Shown here piece after piece: positions 9,070-17,275 of a stretch of DNA of 64,000 bases (within the stretch, counting starts at the first letter, position 1; each line of letters opens with the position of its first letter). A model generated the notes under the pieces. It worked only from the letters and a program-made list of their open reading frames with translations, ran no database searches and had not been told where the DNA came from. The translations under genes and the position numbers were made by a program. Source of the stretch: Myxococcota bacterium. GTDB taxonomy: Bacteria > Myxococcota_A > UBA9160 > UBA4427. The stretch spans positions 248,001 to 312,000 of the forward strand of contig JAWKRT010000004.1 in NCBI GenBank assembly GCA_041389495.1, read 5' to 3'.

Positions 9070-10338
9070 CTAGCGCGCGCCGCGCGCGGAGCCCGCGATC
9101 AGCGCCGCGAGCTTCGCCGCCTCGACGCTCGGGTCGTGCCGTGCGAGCACGGCGGCGCGGCCGGCCGCGCCGAGCGCGCGCAGCTCGTCGACGCTCGCCG
9201 AGAGCAGCGCGCGCATCGCGTCGGCGAGCGCGTCGACATCGCTCGCCGGCACGAGCCAGCCGTTGCGCCCCGGCTCGACGAGCTCCGGAATGCCCGCGAT
9301 GTAGGTGCTGATGCACGGGCGGGCCATCGCCATCGCCTCCATGAGCACGGCGGGAAGGCCCTCTGCGAAGCTCGGCAGCACCATTCCGCGCGCCGTCGCC
9401 ATCTGCTCGACGATCTGCTGGCTGTTCATCCAGCCCGTGATGCGCACGCGGTCCGCGAGCCCCGCGTCGCGGATGCGCCGCTCCGACGCCTCGCGCAGGG
9501 GGCCGTCCCCGATCAACAGCAGCTCGAAGTCGAGGCCGTCGGAAGCGACGCGTCGAGCCGCCTCGAGCAGGATCGGCACCGCCTTCTCCTCGCACACGCG
9601 ACCGACCCAGACGAGCCGCTTCGCATCCGCGGCGACGGGGGAGGGCTCCTGCGCCAGGAAGGCCGGGTCGGGGCCGCAGTGCACGACGCGCAGCTTCGGC
9701 CAGTGCTCGACCGGCGCGTAGATCATGCACTGGCTCTTCGTGAACTCCGTGATGCAGACGGTGAACGCGCTGCGCACGATCTTCTCGCCGAGCGCCCAGC
9801 GCTCGGGCGCGCGGAAGATGTACGGGCCGTGGATCGTCATGCTGAACGGAACGCCCGAGAGCGCGGATGCGAGCATCGCGACCGACGCCGAGTTCTCGCC
9901 GATGTGGCAGTGCAGGTGCTCGACGCTGCGCTCGCGCAGCGCGCGCGCCAGGAAGCACGCCTCGAGGAAGTAGGCCGCCTGCCAGACGAGCGCGCGCAGG
10001 CCGGGCGCGGCCGTCCGCCACGCGAGCGCGAGCCCCGCCGCGAAGCGACGCGGCGCGCCGAGCGCGAGCGCGAGTGCGGCGAGCGGCGTCTCGAAGCGGT
10101 GGTCGGAGTAGAGGTACGTCGTCGCGGCGCGCTCGCTGCGGTGGAAGTCGGTCACCATCTGCGCGTCGTCCGCCTTGCGGATCGAGAACGTGTGGACGCG
10201 GTGGCCCATCGCGCGCAGCGCGGTGACCTCGTTGCGCACGGCCGTGTCGACGGCGCGCGGGTAGATGCTCGCGAGATAGGCGATCTCGAGCGGGGCGCCG
10301 CCGCTCGGGACGGGCTCGGCGTCGGACGTCGCGGTCAC
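9070..10338 (-). CDS. Glycosyltransferase family 4
   Basis: About 422 residues with a two-domain GT-B layout. The N-terminal half has PLEIAYLASIYPRAVDTAVR and ECLEs-free but His-rich LHCHIGENSASVAML. The C-terminal half has the nucleotide-sugar binding strand RLVWVGRVCEEKAV and the ExxxxxxxE region PSFAEGLPAVLMEAMAMARP. It transfers a sugar with retention of configuration, probably on the inner face of the membrane. The GTG start overlaps the stop of the upstream epimerase gene by four bases (GTGA), and a GAGGAG lies about 11 bases before it, so the two are translationally coupled. Donor and acceptor are unknown. Confidence 0.85.
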   Translation of the reverse strand: MTATSDAEPVPSGGAPLEIAYLASIYPRAVDTAVRNEVTALRAMGHRVHTFSIRKADDAQMVTDFHRSERAATTYLYSDHRFETPLAALALALGAPRRFAAGLALAWRTAAPGLRALVWQAAYFLEACFLARALRERSVEHLHCHIGENSASVAMLASALSGVPFSMTIHGPYIFRAPERWALGEKIVRSAFTVCITEFTKSQCMIYAPVEHWPKLRVVHCGPDPAFLAQEPSPVAADAKRLVWVGRVCEEKAVPILLEAARRVASDGLDFELLLIGDGPLREASERRIRDAGLADRVRITGWMNSQQIVEQMATARGMVLPSFAEGLPAVLMEAMAMARPCISTYIAGIPELVEPGRNGWLVPASDVDALADAMRALLSASVDELRALGAAGRAAVLARHDPSVEAAKLAALIAGSARGAR

Positions 10339-11363
10339 GGGCGGTGCGGCTCCTCGGGCGCGCGCGCGGCGGACGAGCGCGCGCGCGGCGGGTAGGTGCG
10401 GTCGAGGCACGTCGCGTAGTCGCCGGGCCGGTGCGCGGGCAGCAGCGCCTCGAGGCGCGCGCGCGCGTGGCGGCGCGGGCGGTAGCCCTCCGCGAAGCTG
10501 CCGCGCGCGAACAGGCTCGGCAGCTTCGCGCGCGCCCCCCACACGAGCGCGGCGACGCGCTGGACGGCGAAGGCCAGCAGGGCGACGAAGGCGTAGGGAA
10601 TCGGGACGCGGCGGCCGCCGCGGCCCGAGCGCGCGACGTGGTCGCCGAGGAAGCGCCAGGCAGTGACGTCGTCGGCGTCGGTCACGTTGATCGCGCGGCC
10701 GACGGAGGCCGGGCTCTCGAGCGCGGCGCGGAACGCGTCGGCGCAGTTGTCGACGTGGGTGAGGGCGGGCCGGCGGAGCGGCCCGAAGACGAGGTGGAGC
10801 CCGCCGACGGTGCGGCCATAGGTGTCGTCCGGGCAGGGGTTTGCATCACCCCAGATGAAGCCCGGCCTGAGGATCGTGAGCTCCCACCCGAGCTCGGCCG
10901 CGCGGCGCTCGGCGAGGCGCTCCTGCCAGACCTTCGCCGACGCGTAGCCGCCGCAGTCGTACGGGCGCTCGCGCAGCGGGAGCGACTCGTCGACGACGCC
11001 GCGCGCGCGCGTCCAGTCGTACACCGAGAAGCTGCTGCACAGCACGAGGCGCCGGACGGAGCTCCGCGCCATCGCGTCGAAGAGCCGCTCCGTCGCGATC
11101 ACGGTGTCGGCGAAGCGGATCGCGTCGCTTCCGGACATCGCGGCGGCGAGGTGCACGACCGCGTCGACGCCCTCGAGCGCGCGGTCGAGGTCGGCGGCGT
11201 GGCGCAGGTCGGCGACGAAGGGCTCGATCGGCGGCGCGAGGCCGAGGGCGCGCGCGTCGCGTCCGGGGCGCACGAGCGCGCGCACGTCGTGGCCCGCGCC
11301 CGCGAGCGCCGCCGCGACGCGACGTCCCAGGAAGCCTCCCGCGCCGGTGACGAGCACCTTCAC
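10335..11363 (-). CDS. NAD(P)-dependent epimerase/dehydratase (extended SDR)
   Basis: 342 residues. The Rossmann motif GAGGFLGRR stands at the N-terminus after KVLVT. The catalytic Tyr-Lys pair appears as GGYASAKVW (YxxxK), with a Ser-rich strand LCSSFSVYD before it. Such enzymes epimerise, reduce or dehydrate nucleotide sugars. The C-terminal third carries a hydrophobic stretch (YAFVALLAFAVQRVAALVWG), seen in some membrane-associated members. Starting at GTG 11363 it overlaps the oxidoreductase stop by four bases (GTGA) and overlaps the downstream glycosyltransferase the same way. It is the middle gene of a three-gene transcript; the exact sugar is unknown. Confidence 0.8.
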   Translation of the reverse strand: MKVLVTGAGGFLGRRVAAALAGAGHDVRALVRPGRDARALGLAPPIEPFVADLRHAADLDRALEGVDAVVHLAAAMSGSDAIRFADTVIATERLFDAMARSSVRRLVLCSSFSVYDWTRARGVVDESLPLRERPYDCGGYASAKVWQERLAERRAAELGWELTILRPGFIWGDANPCPDDTYGRTVGGLHLVFGPLRRPALTHVDNCADAFRAALESPASVGRAINVTDADDVTAWRFLGDHVARSGRGGRRVPIPYAFVALLAFAVQRVAALVWGARAKLPSLFARGSFAEGYRPRRHARARLEALLPAHRPGDYATCLDRTYPPRARSSAARAPEEPHRP

Positions 11364-12508
11364 GCGCGGCGCTCCGCGGCGGGCGCGGCGTCCGCGTCGC
11401 CGATGCCGTCGAGGAGATCGAACACGAGCGCACTCGTCGCGGAGATCGCAGCCGGCGCGATCGGCGGCGCCTCGCCCGATTCGAGCGCGTCGTACAGGCG
11501 CGCGAGCAGCGTCCAGAGCCCCGCGTACGTGAGCGGACGCCCGGAGAGCTTCCGCGCGAGCCCTCCGATGGCGGACGATGCGAACGCGCGCGCCGCGTCG
11601 AGTCCGTTCGCGACGGGCTGGAGCGGCGAGGGGCCGCCGCGCACGCGCTCGACGCGCAGCAGCGGCTCGAACAGGCTCGCCTCCGCGCGCAGGCGCGTGC
11701 CGTGGACGCGCAGCGAGAAGGCGTCCGGCTGCGAGTGCGAGCTGAAGCCGAGCCACGCCGTTCCGCGCTCGGCGTCGACCTGCGCCCGCAGCTCGTCGGC
11801 CGCGAGGGCCGGGTTCGCGCTGCGCTTGCGCGCGATGCGCTGCACGCTGCGGTGGGGCCCGACGAAGGCGTGCGCGAGGTAGGCGAGGTGCGTCGCGAAG
11901 TCGAGGAAGGGGCCGCCGGGCAGCCCGGCGAACGGCGACGGGCCGTTCGGATCGGCGTGGCGACTCCCGGCGCCCGCGATGTCGACGCAGAACGTGGCCT
12001 CGACGTGCACGACGTCGCCCAGCTCGCCGCCGTGCGCGAGCGCGAGCATGCGCTGCACGGCCGGGTTGAAGAGGTAGTTGTGGTCCTCGACGAGCCAGAG
12101 CCCGCGCTCGCGCGCTGCGCGCTCGAGCGTCGCGAGATCGGCCGCGCTCGTCGCGATCGGCTTCTCGACGAACACGTGCGCACCGGCCTCGAGGGCGGCG
12201 AGCGCCAGCGGGACGTGGGAGCGGGGCGGCGTCGCGACGTGCACGACGTCGGGCGCCGCCGCCGCGAGCATGGCGGCGTGGTCGGTGTACCAGGCGGGGA
12301 CGCGGAACTGGTCGGCGGTGGCCTCGGCCATCACGGCCGAGCGATCGCACACCGCGACGACCTCGGCGTTGCGCAGCGTCGCGAGGCAGGCGAGATGCTC
12401 GCGCGCGATGTAGCCCGCGCCGACGACGGCGACGCGCGCGCGCTGCGCAGCGCGCGCGCTCTCTCTGCCGCGCCCGCTCGCGCCCGCTGCCTCCGACGTC
12501 GCATCCAT
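11360..12508 (-). CDS. Gfo/Idh/MocA-family oxidoreductase
   Basis: 382 residues. The N-terminal Rossmann fold shows VAVVGAGYIAREHL and the family signature VFVEKPIATS, which contains the conserved Glu-Lys-Pro. The C-terminal half is the alpha/beta substrate domain. Members oxidise or reduce sugars, often nucleotide-activated ones, using NAD(P). The ATG at 12508 begins about 25 Ala/Gly-rich residues before the Rossmann fold. It is first gene of the minus-strand trio and lies divergent from hddA across 277 bases. A role in making a modified sugar for the glycan is inferred from location. Confidence 0.8.
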   Translation of the reverse strand: MDATSEAAGASGRGRESARAAQRARVAVVGAGYIAREHLACLATLRNAEVVAVCDRSAVMAEATADQFRVPAWYTDHAAMLAAAAPDVVHVATPPRSHVPLALAALEAGAHVFVEKPIATSAADLATLERAARERGLWLVEDHNYLFNPAVQRMLALAHGGELGDVVHVEATFCVDIAGAGSRHADPNGPSPFAGLPGGPFLDFATHLAYLAHAFVGPHRSVQRIARKRSANPALAADELRAQVDAERGTAWLGFSSHSQPDAFSLRVHGTRLRAEASLFEPLLRVERVRGGPSPLQPVANGLDAARAFASSAIGGLARKLSGRPLTYAGLWTLLARLYDALESGEAPPIAPAAISATSALVFDLLDGIGDADAAPAAERRA

Positions 12509-12785
12509 CCCTGTGTGTGGCCCCTCGCGGCGGCGATCCGCCGCAAGGCGGCTCTCTACCGGATCCCCGTCGACGCCACCAGCGCGGCGATCGCACGGCC
12601 GCGGCGCAACCCGAGGCCCGCTCGCGGCCACTCACCTCGGGTCGCGTCGCCCGGCGGTGCGCCGACCGGAGCCGCATCGGCGCGCGCGCGGCTCGCGCTT
12701 GAGGGCTCGCGCCGTCGGGTTCAGCCCACGGCGACCGGAGCCGATTCGGGGACCCCGCCGCCGCGGACTATGCTCGGGAGCCAGC
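12509..12785. other. Divergent intergenic region between oxidoreductase and hddA
   Basis: These 277 bases should hold promoters for both directions. A GC-rich inverted repeat around GGCGGCGATCCGCCGC lies at the left end. A TATGCT hexamer 20 bases before the hddA start could be a -10 element, but no convincing -35 is visible. I see no coding potential. Confidence 0.3.
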
Positions 12786-13772
12786 ATGATCATCTCGCAG
12801 ACGCCGTACCGCATCAGCTTCGCCGGCGGTGGAACGGATCTCCCGGCCTTCTACCGCGAGGAGTACGGAGCGGTCCTGTCCACGGCGATCGATCGCCACA
12901 TGTACGTCACGGTCGGCACGCGCTTCGACTCGACGATCCGCGTCGCGTACTCGACGACGGAGGTGGTCGAGACGGCCGCGCAGCTCAAGCACACGCTCGT
13001 GCGCGAGGCGCTCGCGATCACCGACCTCGACCGCGCGCTCGAGATCACGACGATCGGCGACGTGCCCGCCGGCACCGGCATGGGCTCGTCGAGCGCGCTC
13101 GCCGTGGGCCTGCTGACGGCGCTCTATGCCTACAAGGGGCGCGCGGAGGCGCCCGAGACGCTGGCGCGACAGGCGTGCGAGATCGAGATCGACCGGCTCG
13201 GCGCGCCGATCGGAAAGCAGGACCAGTACGCCGCCGCCTACGGCGGGCTGCAGTACATCCGCTTCAACCCCGACGAGACCGTGCACGTCGAGCCCGTGCC
13301 CGGGAGCGCCGCGATGCTCGAGGCGCTCTCCGACCACGTGCTGCTGTTCTACACGGGCGGGACGCGCGACGCGAATCAGCTGCTCTCCGAGCAGTCGCGC
13401 GCGACGGCGCGCAAGCTCGACGTCCTGCGGCGCATGCGCGACATCGCGGGCGAGCTGCGCGACGTGCTCGGCGCGAGCGACTCGCCGCGCTTCGACGTCT
13501 TCGGCGCGAAGCTCGACGAGGCGTGGGAGCTCAAGCGCTCGCTCACCGGGAGCATCTCGACGCGCACGATCGACGACTGGTACGCGCGCGGCCGGCGCGC
13601 CGGCGCGTACGGCGGGAAGCTGCTCGGCGCGGGCGGCGGCGGCTTCCTGATGCTGTTCGCGCCGCGCGACCGCCACGGCGCGATCCGCGAGGAGCTCGGC
13701 CATCCGAAGGAGCTCCCCGTGCGCTTCGACCCGCGCGGCTCGCGCGTGATCTTCATCGGGAACCGGCGCTAG
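12786..13772 (+). CDS. hddA: D-glycero-alpha-D-manno-heptose 7-phosphate kinase
   Basis: 328 residues, a GHMP-family kinase. The start IISQTPYRISFAGGGTDLP matches heptose kinases closely, and the ATP loop is PAGTGMGSSSALAVGL. The third GHMP motif is KLLGAGGGGFLM. HddA phosphorylates D-glycero-D-manno-heptose 7-phosphate at C1 to the alpha-1,7-bisphosphate, the second step towards GDP-heptose. The ATG at 12786 is preceded by GGGAG. The nucleotidyltransferase that ends the same pathway follows 12 bases later, and gmhA and gmhB are nearby, which supports heptose rather than fucose or galactose as substrate. Confidence 0.85.
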   Translation: MIISQTPYRISFAGGGTDLPAFYREEYGAVLSTAIDRHMYVTVGTRFDSTIRVAYSTTEVVETAAQLKHTLVREALAITDLDRALEITTIGDVPAGTGMGSSSALAVGLLTALYAYKGRAEAPETLARQACEIEIDRLGAPIGKQDQYAAAYGGLQYIRFNPDETVHVEPVPGSAAMLEALSDHVLLFYTGGTRDANQLLSEQSRATARKLDVLRRMRDIAGELRDVLGASDSPRFDVFGAKLDEAWELKRSLTGSISTRTIDDWYARGRRAGAYGGKLLGAGGGGFLMLFAPRDRHGAIREELGHPKELPVRFDPRGSRVIFIGNRR

Positions 13773-13784
13773 GCGACCCGACGC

Positions 13785-14555
13785 ATGGCGCGCACCCTCG
13801 TCCTCGCCGCCGGTCTGGGCACGCGGCTGCGGCCGCTCACCGACCGCGTTCCGAAGTGCCTCGTGCCGGTCGCCGGGCGGCCGCTGCTCGACTACTGGCA
13901 GGACGCGTTCGCGCGCGACGGCCTGCTCGACGCGCGCATCAACGTGCACGCCCACGCCGAGCAGGTCCGCGCGTGGGTGGCGGCGCGCAACGCCGAGGGC
14001 CCGGTGGCGTGGAGCGTCTTCGAGGAGCCGGCGCTCCTCGGCTCGGGCGGCACCCTGCGCGCGAACCTCGCGTGGCTCGAGGGCAGCGACGACGGCGTCT
14101 TCGTCGTCGTGTACGCGGACAACGCGAGTGCCGTCGACTTCCGCGCGCTGCTCGCCTTCCACCGCGAGCGCGCGGCCGAGGTCACGATGGCGCTGTTCGA
14201 CGCCCCGGACCCGCGCGCCTGCGGCATCGCGACGCTCGACGCGGAGGACCGGATCGTCGACTTCGTCGAGAAGCCGAGCGCACCGGCCTCGACGCTCGCG
14301 AACGCGGGGATCTACGCGGTGTCGACGGGCGCGCTCGACGAGGCGCTCGCGAACGCAGTTCCGAAGGGCGCCGTCCTCGACCTCGGCCACGACGTGCTGC
14401 CGCGGCTCGCCGGGCGCATGCACGGCTTCCGGATCGACGGATACCATCGCGACGTCGGCACGCCCGAAGCGCTCGCGGAGATCGAGCGCGACGTGCGCGC
14501 GGGCGCACTCCGCGCGCGCGCGCAGGCGCGCACTGCGGAAGGGAGAGCACGGTGA
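13785..14555 (+). CDS. hddC: Nucleotidyltransferase, probable D-glycero-alpha-D-manno-heptose 1-phosphate guanylyltransferase
   Basis: 256 residues of the sugar-phosphate nucleotidyltransferase fold. LVLAAGLGTRLRPLTDRVPK is the nucleotide-binding signature, VVYADN the metal-binding aspartate region, and VDFVEKP the product-site lysine. HddC joins GTP and heptose 1-phosphate to GDP-D-glycero-alpha-D-manno-heptose, the last step of the route. Guanylyl rather than other specificity is inferred from the hddA, gmhA and gmhB context. The stop overlaps the next start by four bases (GTGA). Confidence 0.8.
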   Translation: MARTLVLAAGLGTRLRPLTDRVPKCLVPVAGRPLLDYWQDAFARDGLLDARINVHAHAEQVRAWVAARNAEGPVAWSVFEEPALLGSGGTLRANLAWLEGSDDGVFVVVYADNASAVDFRALLAFHRERAAEVTMALFDAPDPRACGIATLDAEDRIVDFVEKPSAPASTLANAGIYAVSTGALDEALANAVPKGAVLDLGHDVLPRLAGRMHGFRIDGYHRDVGTPEALAEIERDVRAGALRARAQARTAEGRAR

Positions 14556-15547
14556 GGATCCTCGTGACCGGCGGAGCGGGCTATGTGGGCAGCTTCGCGG
14601 CCCGCCACCTGATGCGGAAGGGCCACCACGTCGTCGTCCTCGACAACCTGTGTCAGGGGCACCGCGGGACGCTCCCGGCCGAGGTCCTCGTCGTCGGCGA
14701 CATCGCCGACCGCGCGCTCTTCGGCCGGCTGCTCGACGAGCACCGCATCGAGGCCGTGATGCACTTCGCGGCCGCGACGAACGTCGCCGAGTCGGTCGAG
14801 AACCCCGCCTACCACTACCGCAACAACACCGTGAACACGCTCGGCATGCTCGAGACGATGATCGAGCACGACGTGCGCCGGATCGTCTTCTCGAGCACGG
14901 CGGCGACGTACGGCGAGACCGACGAGATGCCGCTGCGCGAGGACGCGCCGAAGAACCCGGTCTGTCCGTACGGCTACTCGAAGCTCGCGATCGAGTGGAT
15001 GATCCAGGACTTCTCGCACGCCTACGGGCTGTCGTACGCGATCCTCCGCTACTTCAACGCCTCCGGCGCCGCGCCCGACGGCGCGCACGGCGAGGACCAC
15101 GCACCCGAGACGCACCTGATTCCGCTGGTCATCCAGGCGATGACGGGAAAGCGGCCCGAGGTGCAGCTCTTCGGGAGCGACTATCCGACGCGCGACGGGA
15201 CGGCGCTTCGCGACTACGTCCACGTCGACGACCTCGCGCTCGCGCACGAGCTCGCCGTCGAGTGGTGCCCGGCCCCCGGGTCGAAGCCGGGCGGCGGCAT
15301 CTTCAACATCGGGACGGGCAGCGGGAACACCGTGCTCGAGGTCGTGCAGGCGCTCGAGCGCGTGACCGGCGAGAAGGTGCCGTACCGCATGGCCGCGCGG
15401 CGCCCCGGCGATCCGGCGCGCCTCGTCGCGAGCAACGACCGGCTGCGGGACGTGCTCGGCTGGCGGCCGGCCTACACCGAGATCGACGCCGTCGTCGAGA
15501 CGGCGTGGAAGTGGCACCGCGCGCACCCGAACGGATATGGCGACTGA
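14552..15547 (+). CDS. galE: UDP-glucose 4-epimerase-like SDR enzyme
   Basis: 331 residues, extended SDR. The NAD site is VTGGAGYVGS, the catalytic triad region has SSTAATYGE and the YxxxK pair YGYSKLAIE, and RYFNASGAAPDG is characteristic of GalE. It interconverts UDP-glucose and UDP-galactose (or their N-acetyl forms), providing a hexose donor for the glycan. The GTG start overlaps the hddC stop and has GGGAGAG upstream, so it is coupled to the heptose genes. True substrate preference among GalE relatives cannot be decided here. Confidence 0.8.
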   Translation: MRILVTGGAGYVGSFAARHLMRKGHHVVVLDNLCQGHRGTLPAEVLVVGDIADRALFGRLLDEHRIEAVMHFAAATNVAESVENPAYHYRNNTVNTLGMLETMIEHDVRRIVFSSTAATYGETDEMPLREDAPKNPVCPYGYSKLAIEWMIQDFSHAYGLSYAILRYFNASGAAPDGAHGEDHAPETHLIPLVIQAMTGKRPEVQLFGSDYPTRDGTALRDYVHVDDLALAHELAVEWCPAPGSKPGGGIFNIGTGSGNTVLEVVQALERVTGEKVPYRMAARRPGDPARLVASNDRLRDVLGWRPAYTEIDAVVETAWKWHRAHPNGYGD

Positions 15548-15548
15548 G

Positions 15549-15575
15549 CGCGCGACGGCCGGACGGCCGCGCGTC
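15549..15575. terminator. GC-rich inverted repeat between convergent galE-like gene and gmhA
   Basis: Between the two facing stop codons the bases CGGCC and GGCCG flank a short loop inside a GCGCG-rich imperfect stem. There is no T-run. A weak bidirectional hairpin is possible; nothing else is seen in this gap. Confidence 0.3.
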
Positions 15576-16163
15576 TCACTCGCGGACCGAGCCCCGCTCG
15601 AGCGCGAGGAACTGCGTGAGGCAGTGCATCAGGCTCTGGTGCGTGTCCTCCGCGATCCCGTAGTTCTCGACCGGGATCCACACGCACACGTCGGCCATCG
15701 TCGCGAGCTTGCCGCCCTTGAAGCCCGTGAACGCGACGGTCGGGATGCCGCGCTCCTTCGCGTACGCGCAGGCGGCGACGACGTTCGGCGAGTTGCCGCT
15801 CGAGCTCACCACGAGCAGGGCGTCCCCCGGCTTCAGGTAGTACTCGAGCTGGCGGCTGAAGACGTGGTCGTAGCCGATGTCGTTGCCGAGCGCGGTGAGC
15901 ATCGCGTTGTTGGCGGCGAGCGAGATCGAACGGATCGGCGGCACGCCCTTCGCGTGCGTCCCCTTCGTCGTGTCGCAGACGGTGTGATCGGAGATCGACG
16001 CGCTGCCGCCGTTGCCCGCCACCCAGAGCGTGCCGCCGCTCTCGGCGACGCCCTGGAACACGCCGAGCACGCGCGCGAGCGCGTCGCGGTCGAAGGCCTG
16101 GAGGGCGGCGGCGAAGCGCGCGTAGTAGTCGTCGATGAAGGCGCGGAAGTCGTGGGCGCTCAT
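15576..16163 (-). CDS. gmhA: SIS-domain phosphoheptose isomerase (sedoheptulose 7-phosphate isomerase)
   Basis: 195 residues, the usual GmhA length. GNGGSASISDH starts the sugar-phosphate site, VVSSSGNSPNV is the SIS phosphate loop, and AEDTHQSLMHCL holds the C-terminal metal and catalytic His residues. The enzyme converts sedoheptulose 7-phosphate to D-glycero-D-manno-heptose 7-phosphate. In the first motif the usual His-x3-Glu of E. coli-type GmhA reads DHTVCDTTKG, so Asp replaces Glu; this looks like a subfamily form. It is transcribed away from the GT2 block across an 83-base gap. hddA, hddC and gmhB complete the pathway nearby. Confidence 0.85.
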   Translation of the reverse strand: MSAHDFRAFIDDYYARFAAALQAFDRDALARVLGVFQGVAESGGTLWVAGNGGSASISDHTVCDTTKGTHAKGVPPIRSISLAANNAMLTALGNDIGYDHVFSRQLEYYLKPGDALLVVSSSGNSPNVVAACAYAKERGIPTVAFTGFKGGKLATMADVCVWIPVENYGIAEDTHQSLMHCLTQFLALERGSVRE

Positions 16164-16246
16164 GCGGGGGAGGGCTCCGTCGTCGTGGCGGCGGCGCTCG
16201 AGCGCGCCGGGTCGCGGGGGCGCAACGATATCGAAGGAGCGCGCGC

Positions 16247-17275
16247 GTGACTGAACCCCGCGTCTCCTTCGTGGTGATCGGGCTCGACGAGGCGGCCCGT
16301 CTCGGCGACGCGCTCGCGTCGCTCACCGCGCAGGGGCTCCCGCGGCACGAGGTGGAGATCCTCTACGTCGACTCCGGCTCGCGCGACGGATCGCCCGAGA
16401 TCGCCGCGCGCGCGGGTGTCGACGCGGTGCTCCACATCGAGCGCGCCGGAGCGAGCGCGGCGCGCGCCCGCAACGCCGGGCTCGCGCGGGCGCGCGGCGC
16501 ACTCGTGCAGTTCGTCGACGGCGACACGTGCATCGCCCCCGGCTGGGTCGCGGCGGGGAGCGCCGCGCTCGCGGCCGATCCGGAGCTCGCCGGCGTCGAG
16601 GGATCGCTCGTCGAGGCGCGCCCGGCCGCGAACCTCTACCACGCCGTGTGCGAGCTCGACTGGCCGGCGGGCGAGGGCACGGTCGACTTCGTCGGAGGCA
16701 ACGCGCTCTACCGTCGCGAGGCGATCGCCGCCGCCGGCGGCTTCGACGAACGCATGCGCGTCGGCGAGGAGCCCGAGCTCGGGTTCCGGCTGCGGCAGGC
16801 CGGCTTCGGGTTCCGGCGGCTGGATCACCCGATGGCCGTGCACGACCTCGACCTGCGCGGGCTCGGCGACTACTGGACGCGCGGGCGCAAGAGCGGGCTC
16901 GCGTGCGGGTGGGTCGCGCTCGCGACGGGCGGTGCGACGCGCGGCTACTGGAGCGAACGCGTGCGCGCGACCCTCGTGCACGCAGCGTGGCAGGTGCTGC
17001 CGGTCGCGGCGGGCGTCGCTGCGCTTCCCGCGAGCCCGCGCCTCGCCGCCGTGCTCGTCGCGGCTCCCCTGCTCGCACTCGCGCTCCTCGGCGCGCGCAA
17101 GGCGCGGCGCGTCGCGCACGCGCGCGGCGTCGGCCTCGGTCGCGCGCTCGCCTACGGCCTGCACGCGTACCTCTACAAGATCCCGAGCGCGGTCGGCGTG
17201 CTCCAGGCACTCGCCTCCCGCCTTCCGCCGCCCGCGCCCTCGCGCGCGTACGTCGCGGAGGCCCCGCCGCAATGA
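16247..17275 (+). CDS. Glycosyltransferase family 2 with C-terminal membrane segments
   Basis: 342 residues. The GT-A fold is shown by VSFVVIGLDEAARLGDAL, the nucleotide-binding YVDSGSRDGS and the DxD-like FVDGDTC. GEEPELGFRLRQAGF is the acceptor-side acidic motif. Hydrophobic spans near residues 240-285 suggest a membrane-anchored C-terminus. It starts with GTG and ends in an ATGA overlap with the next glycosyltransferase. It begins the tightly packed block ending with gmhB. Donor and acceptor sugars are unknown. Confidence 0.85.
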   Translation: MTEPRVSFVVIGLDEAARLGDALASLTAQGLPRHEVEILYVDSGSRDGSPEIAARAGVDAVLHIERAGASAARARNAGLARARGALVQFVDGDTCIAPGWVAAGSAALAADPELAGVEGSLVEARPAANLYHAVCELDWPAGEGTVDFVGGNALYRREAIAAAGGFDERMRVGEEPELGFRLRQAGFGFRRLDHPMAVHDLDLRGLGDYWTRGRKSGLACGWVALATGGATRGYWSERVRATLVHAAWQVLPVAAGVAALPASPRLAAVLVAAPLLALALLGARKARRVAHARGVGLGRALAYGLHAYLYKIPSAVGVLQALASRLPPPAPSRAYVAEAPPQ

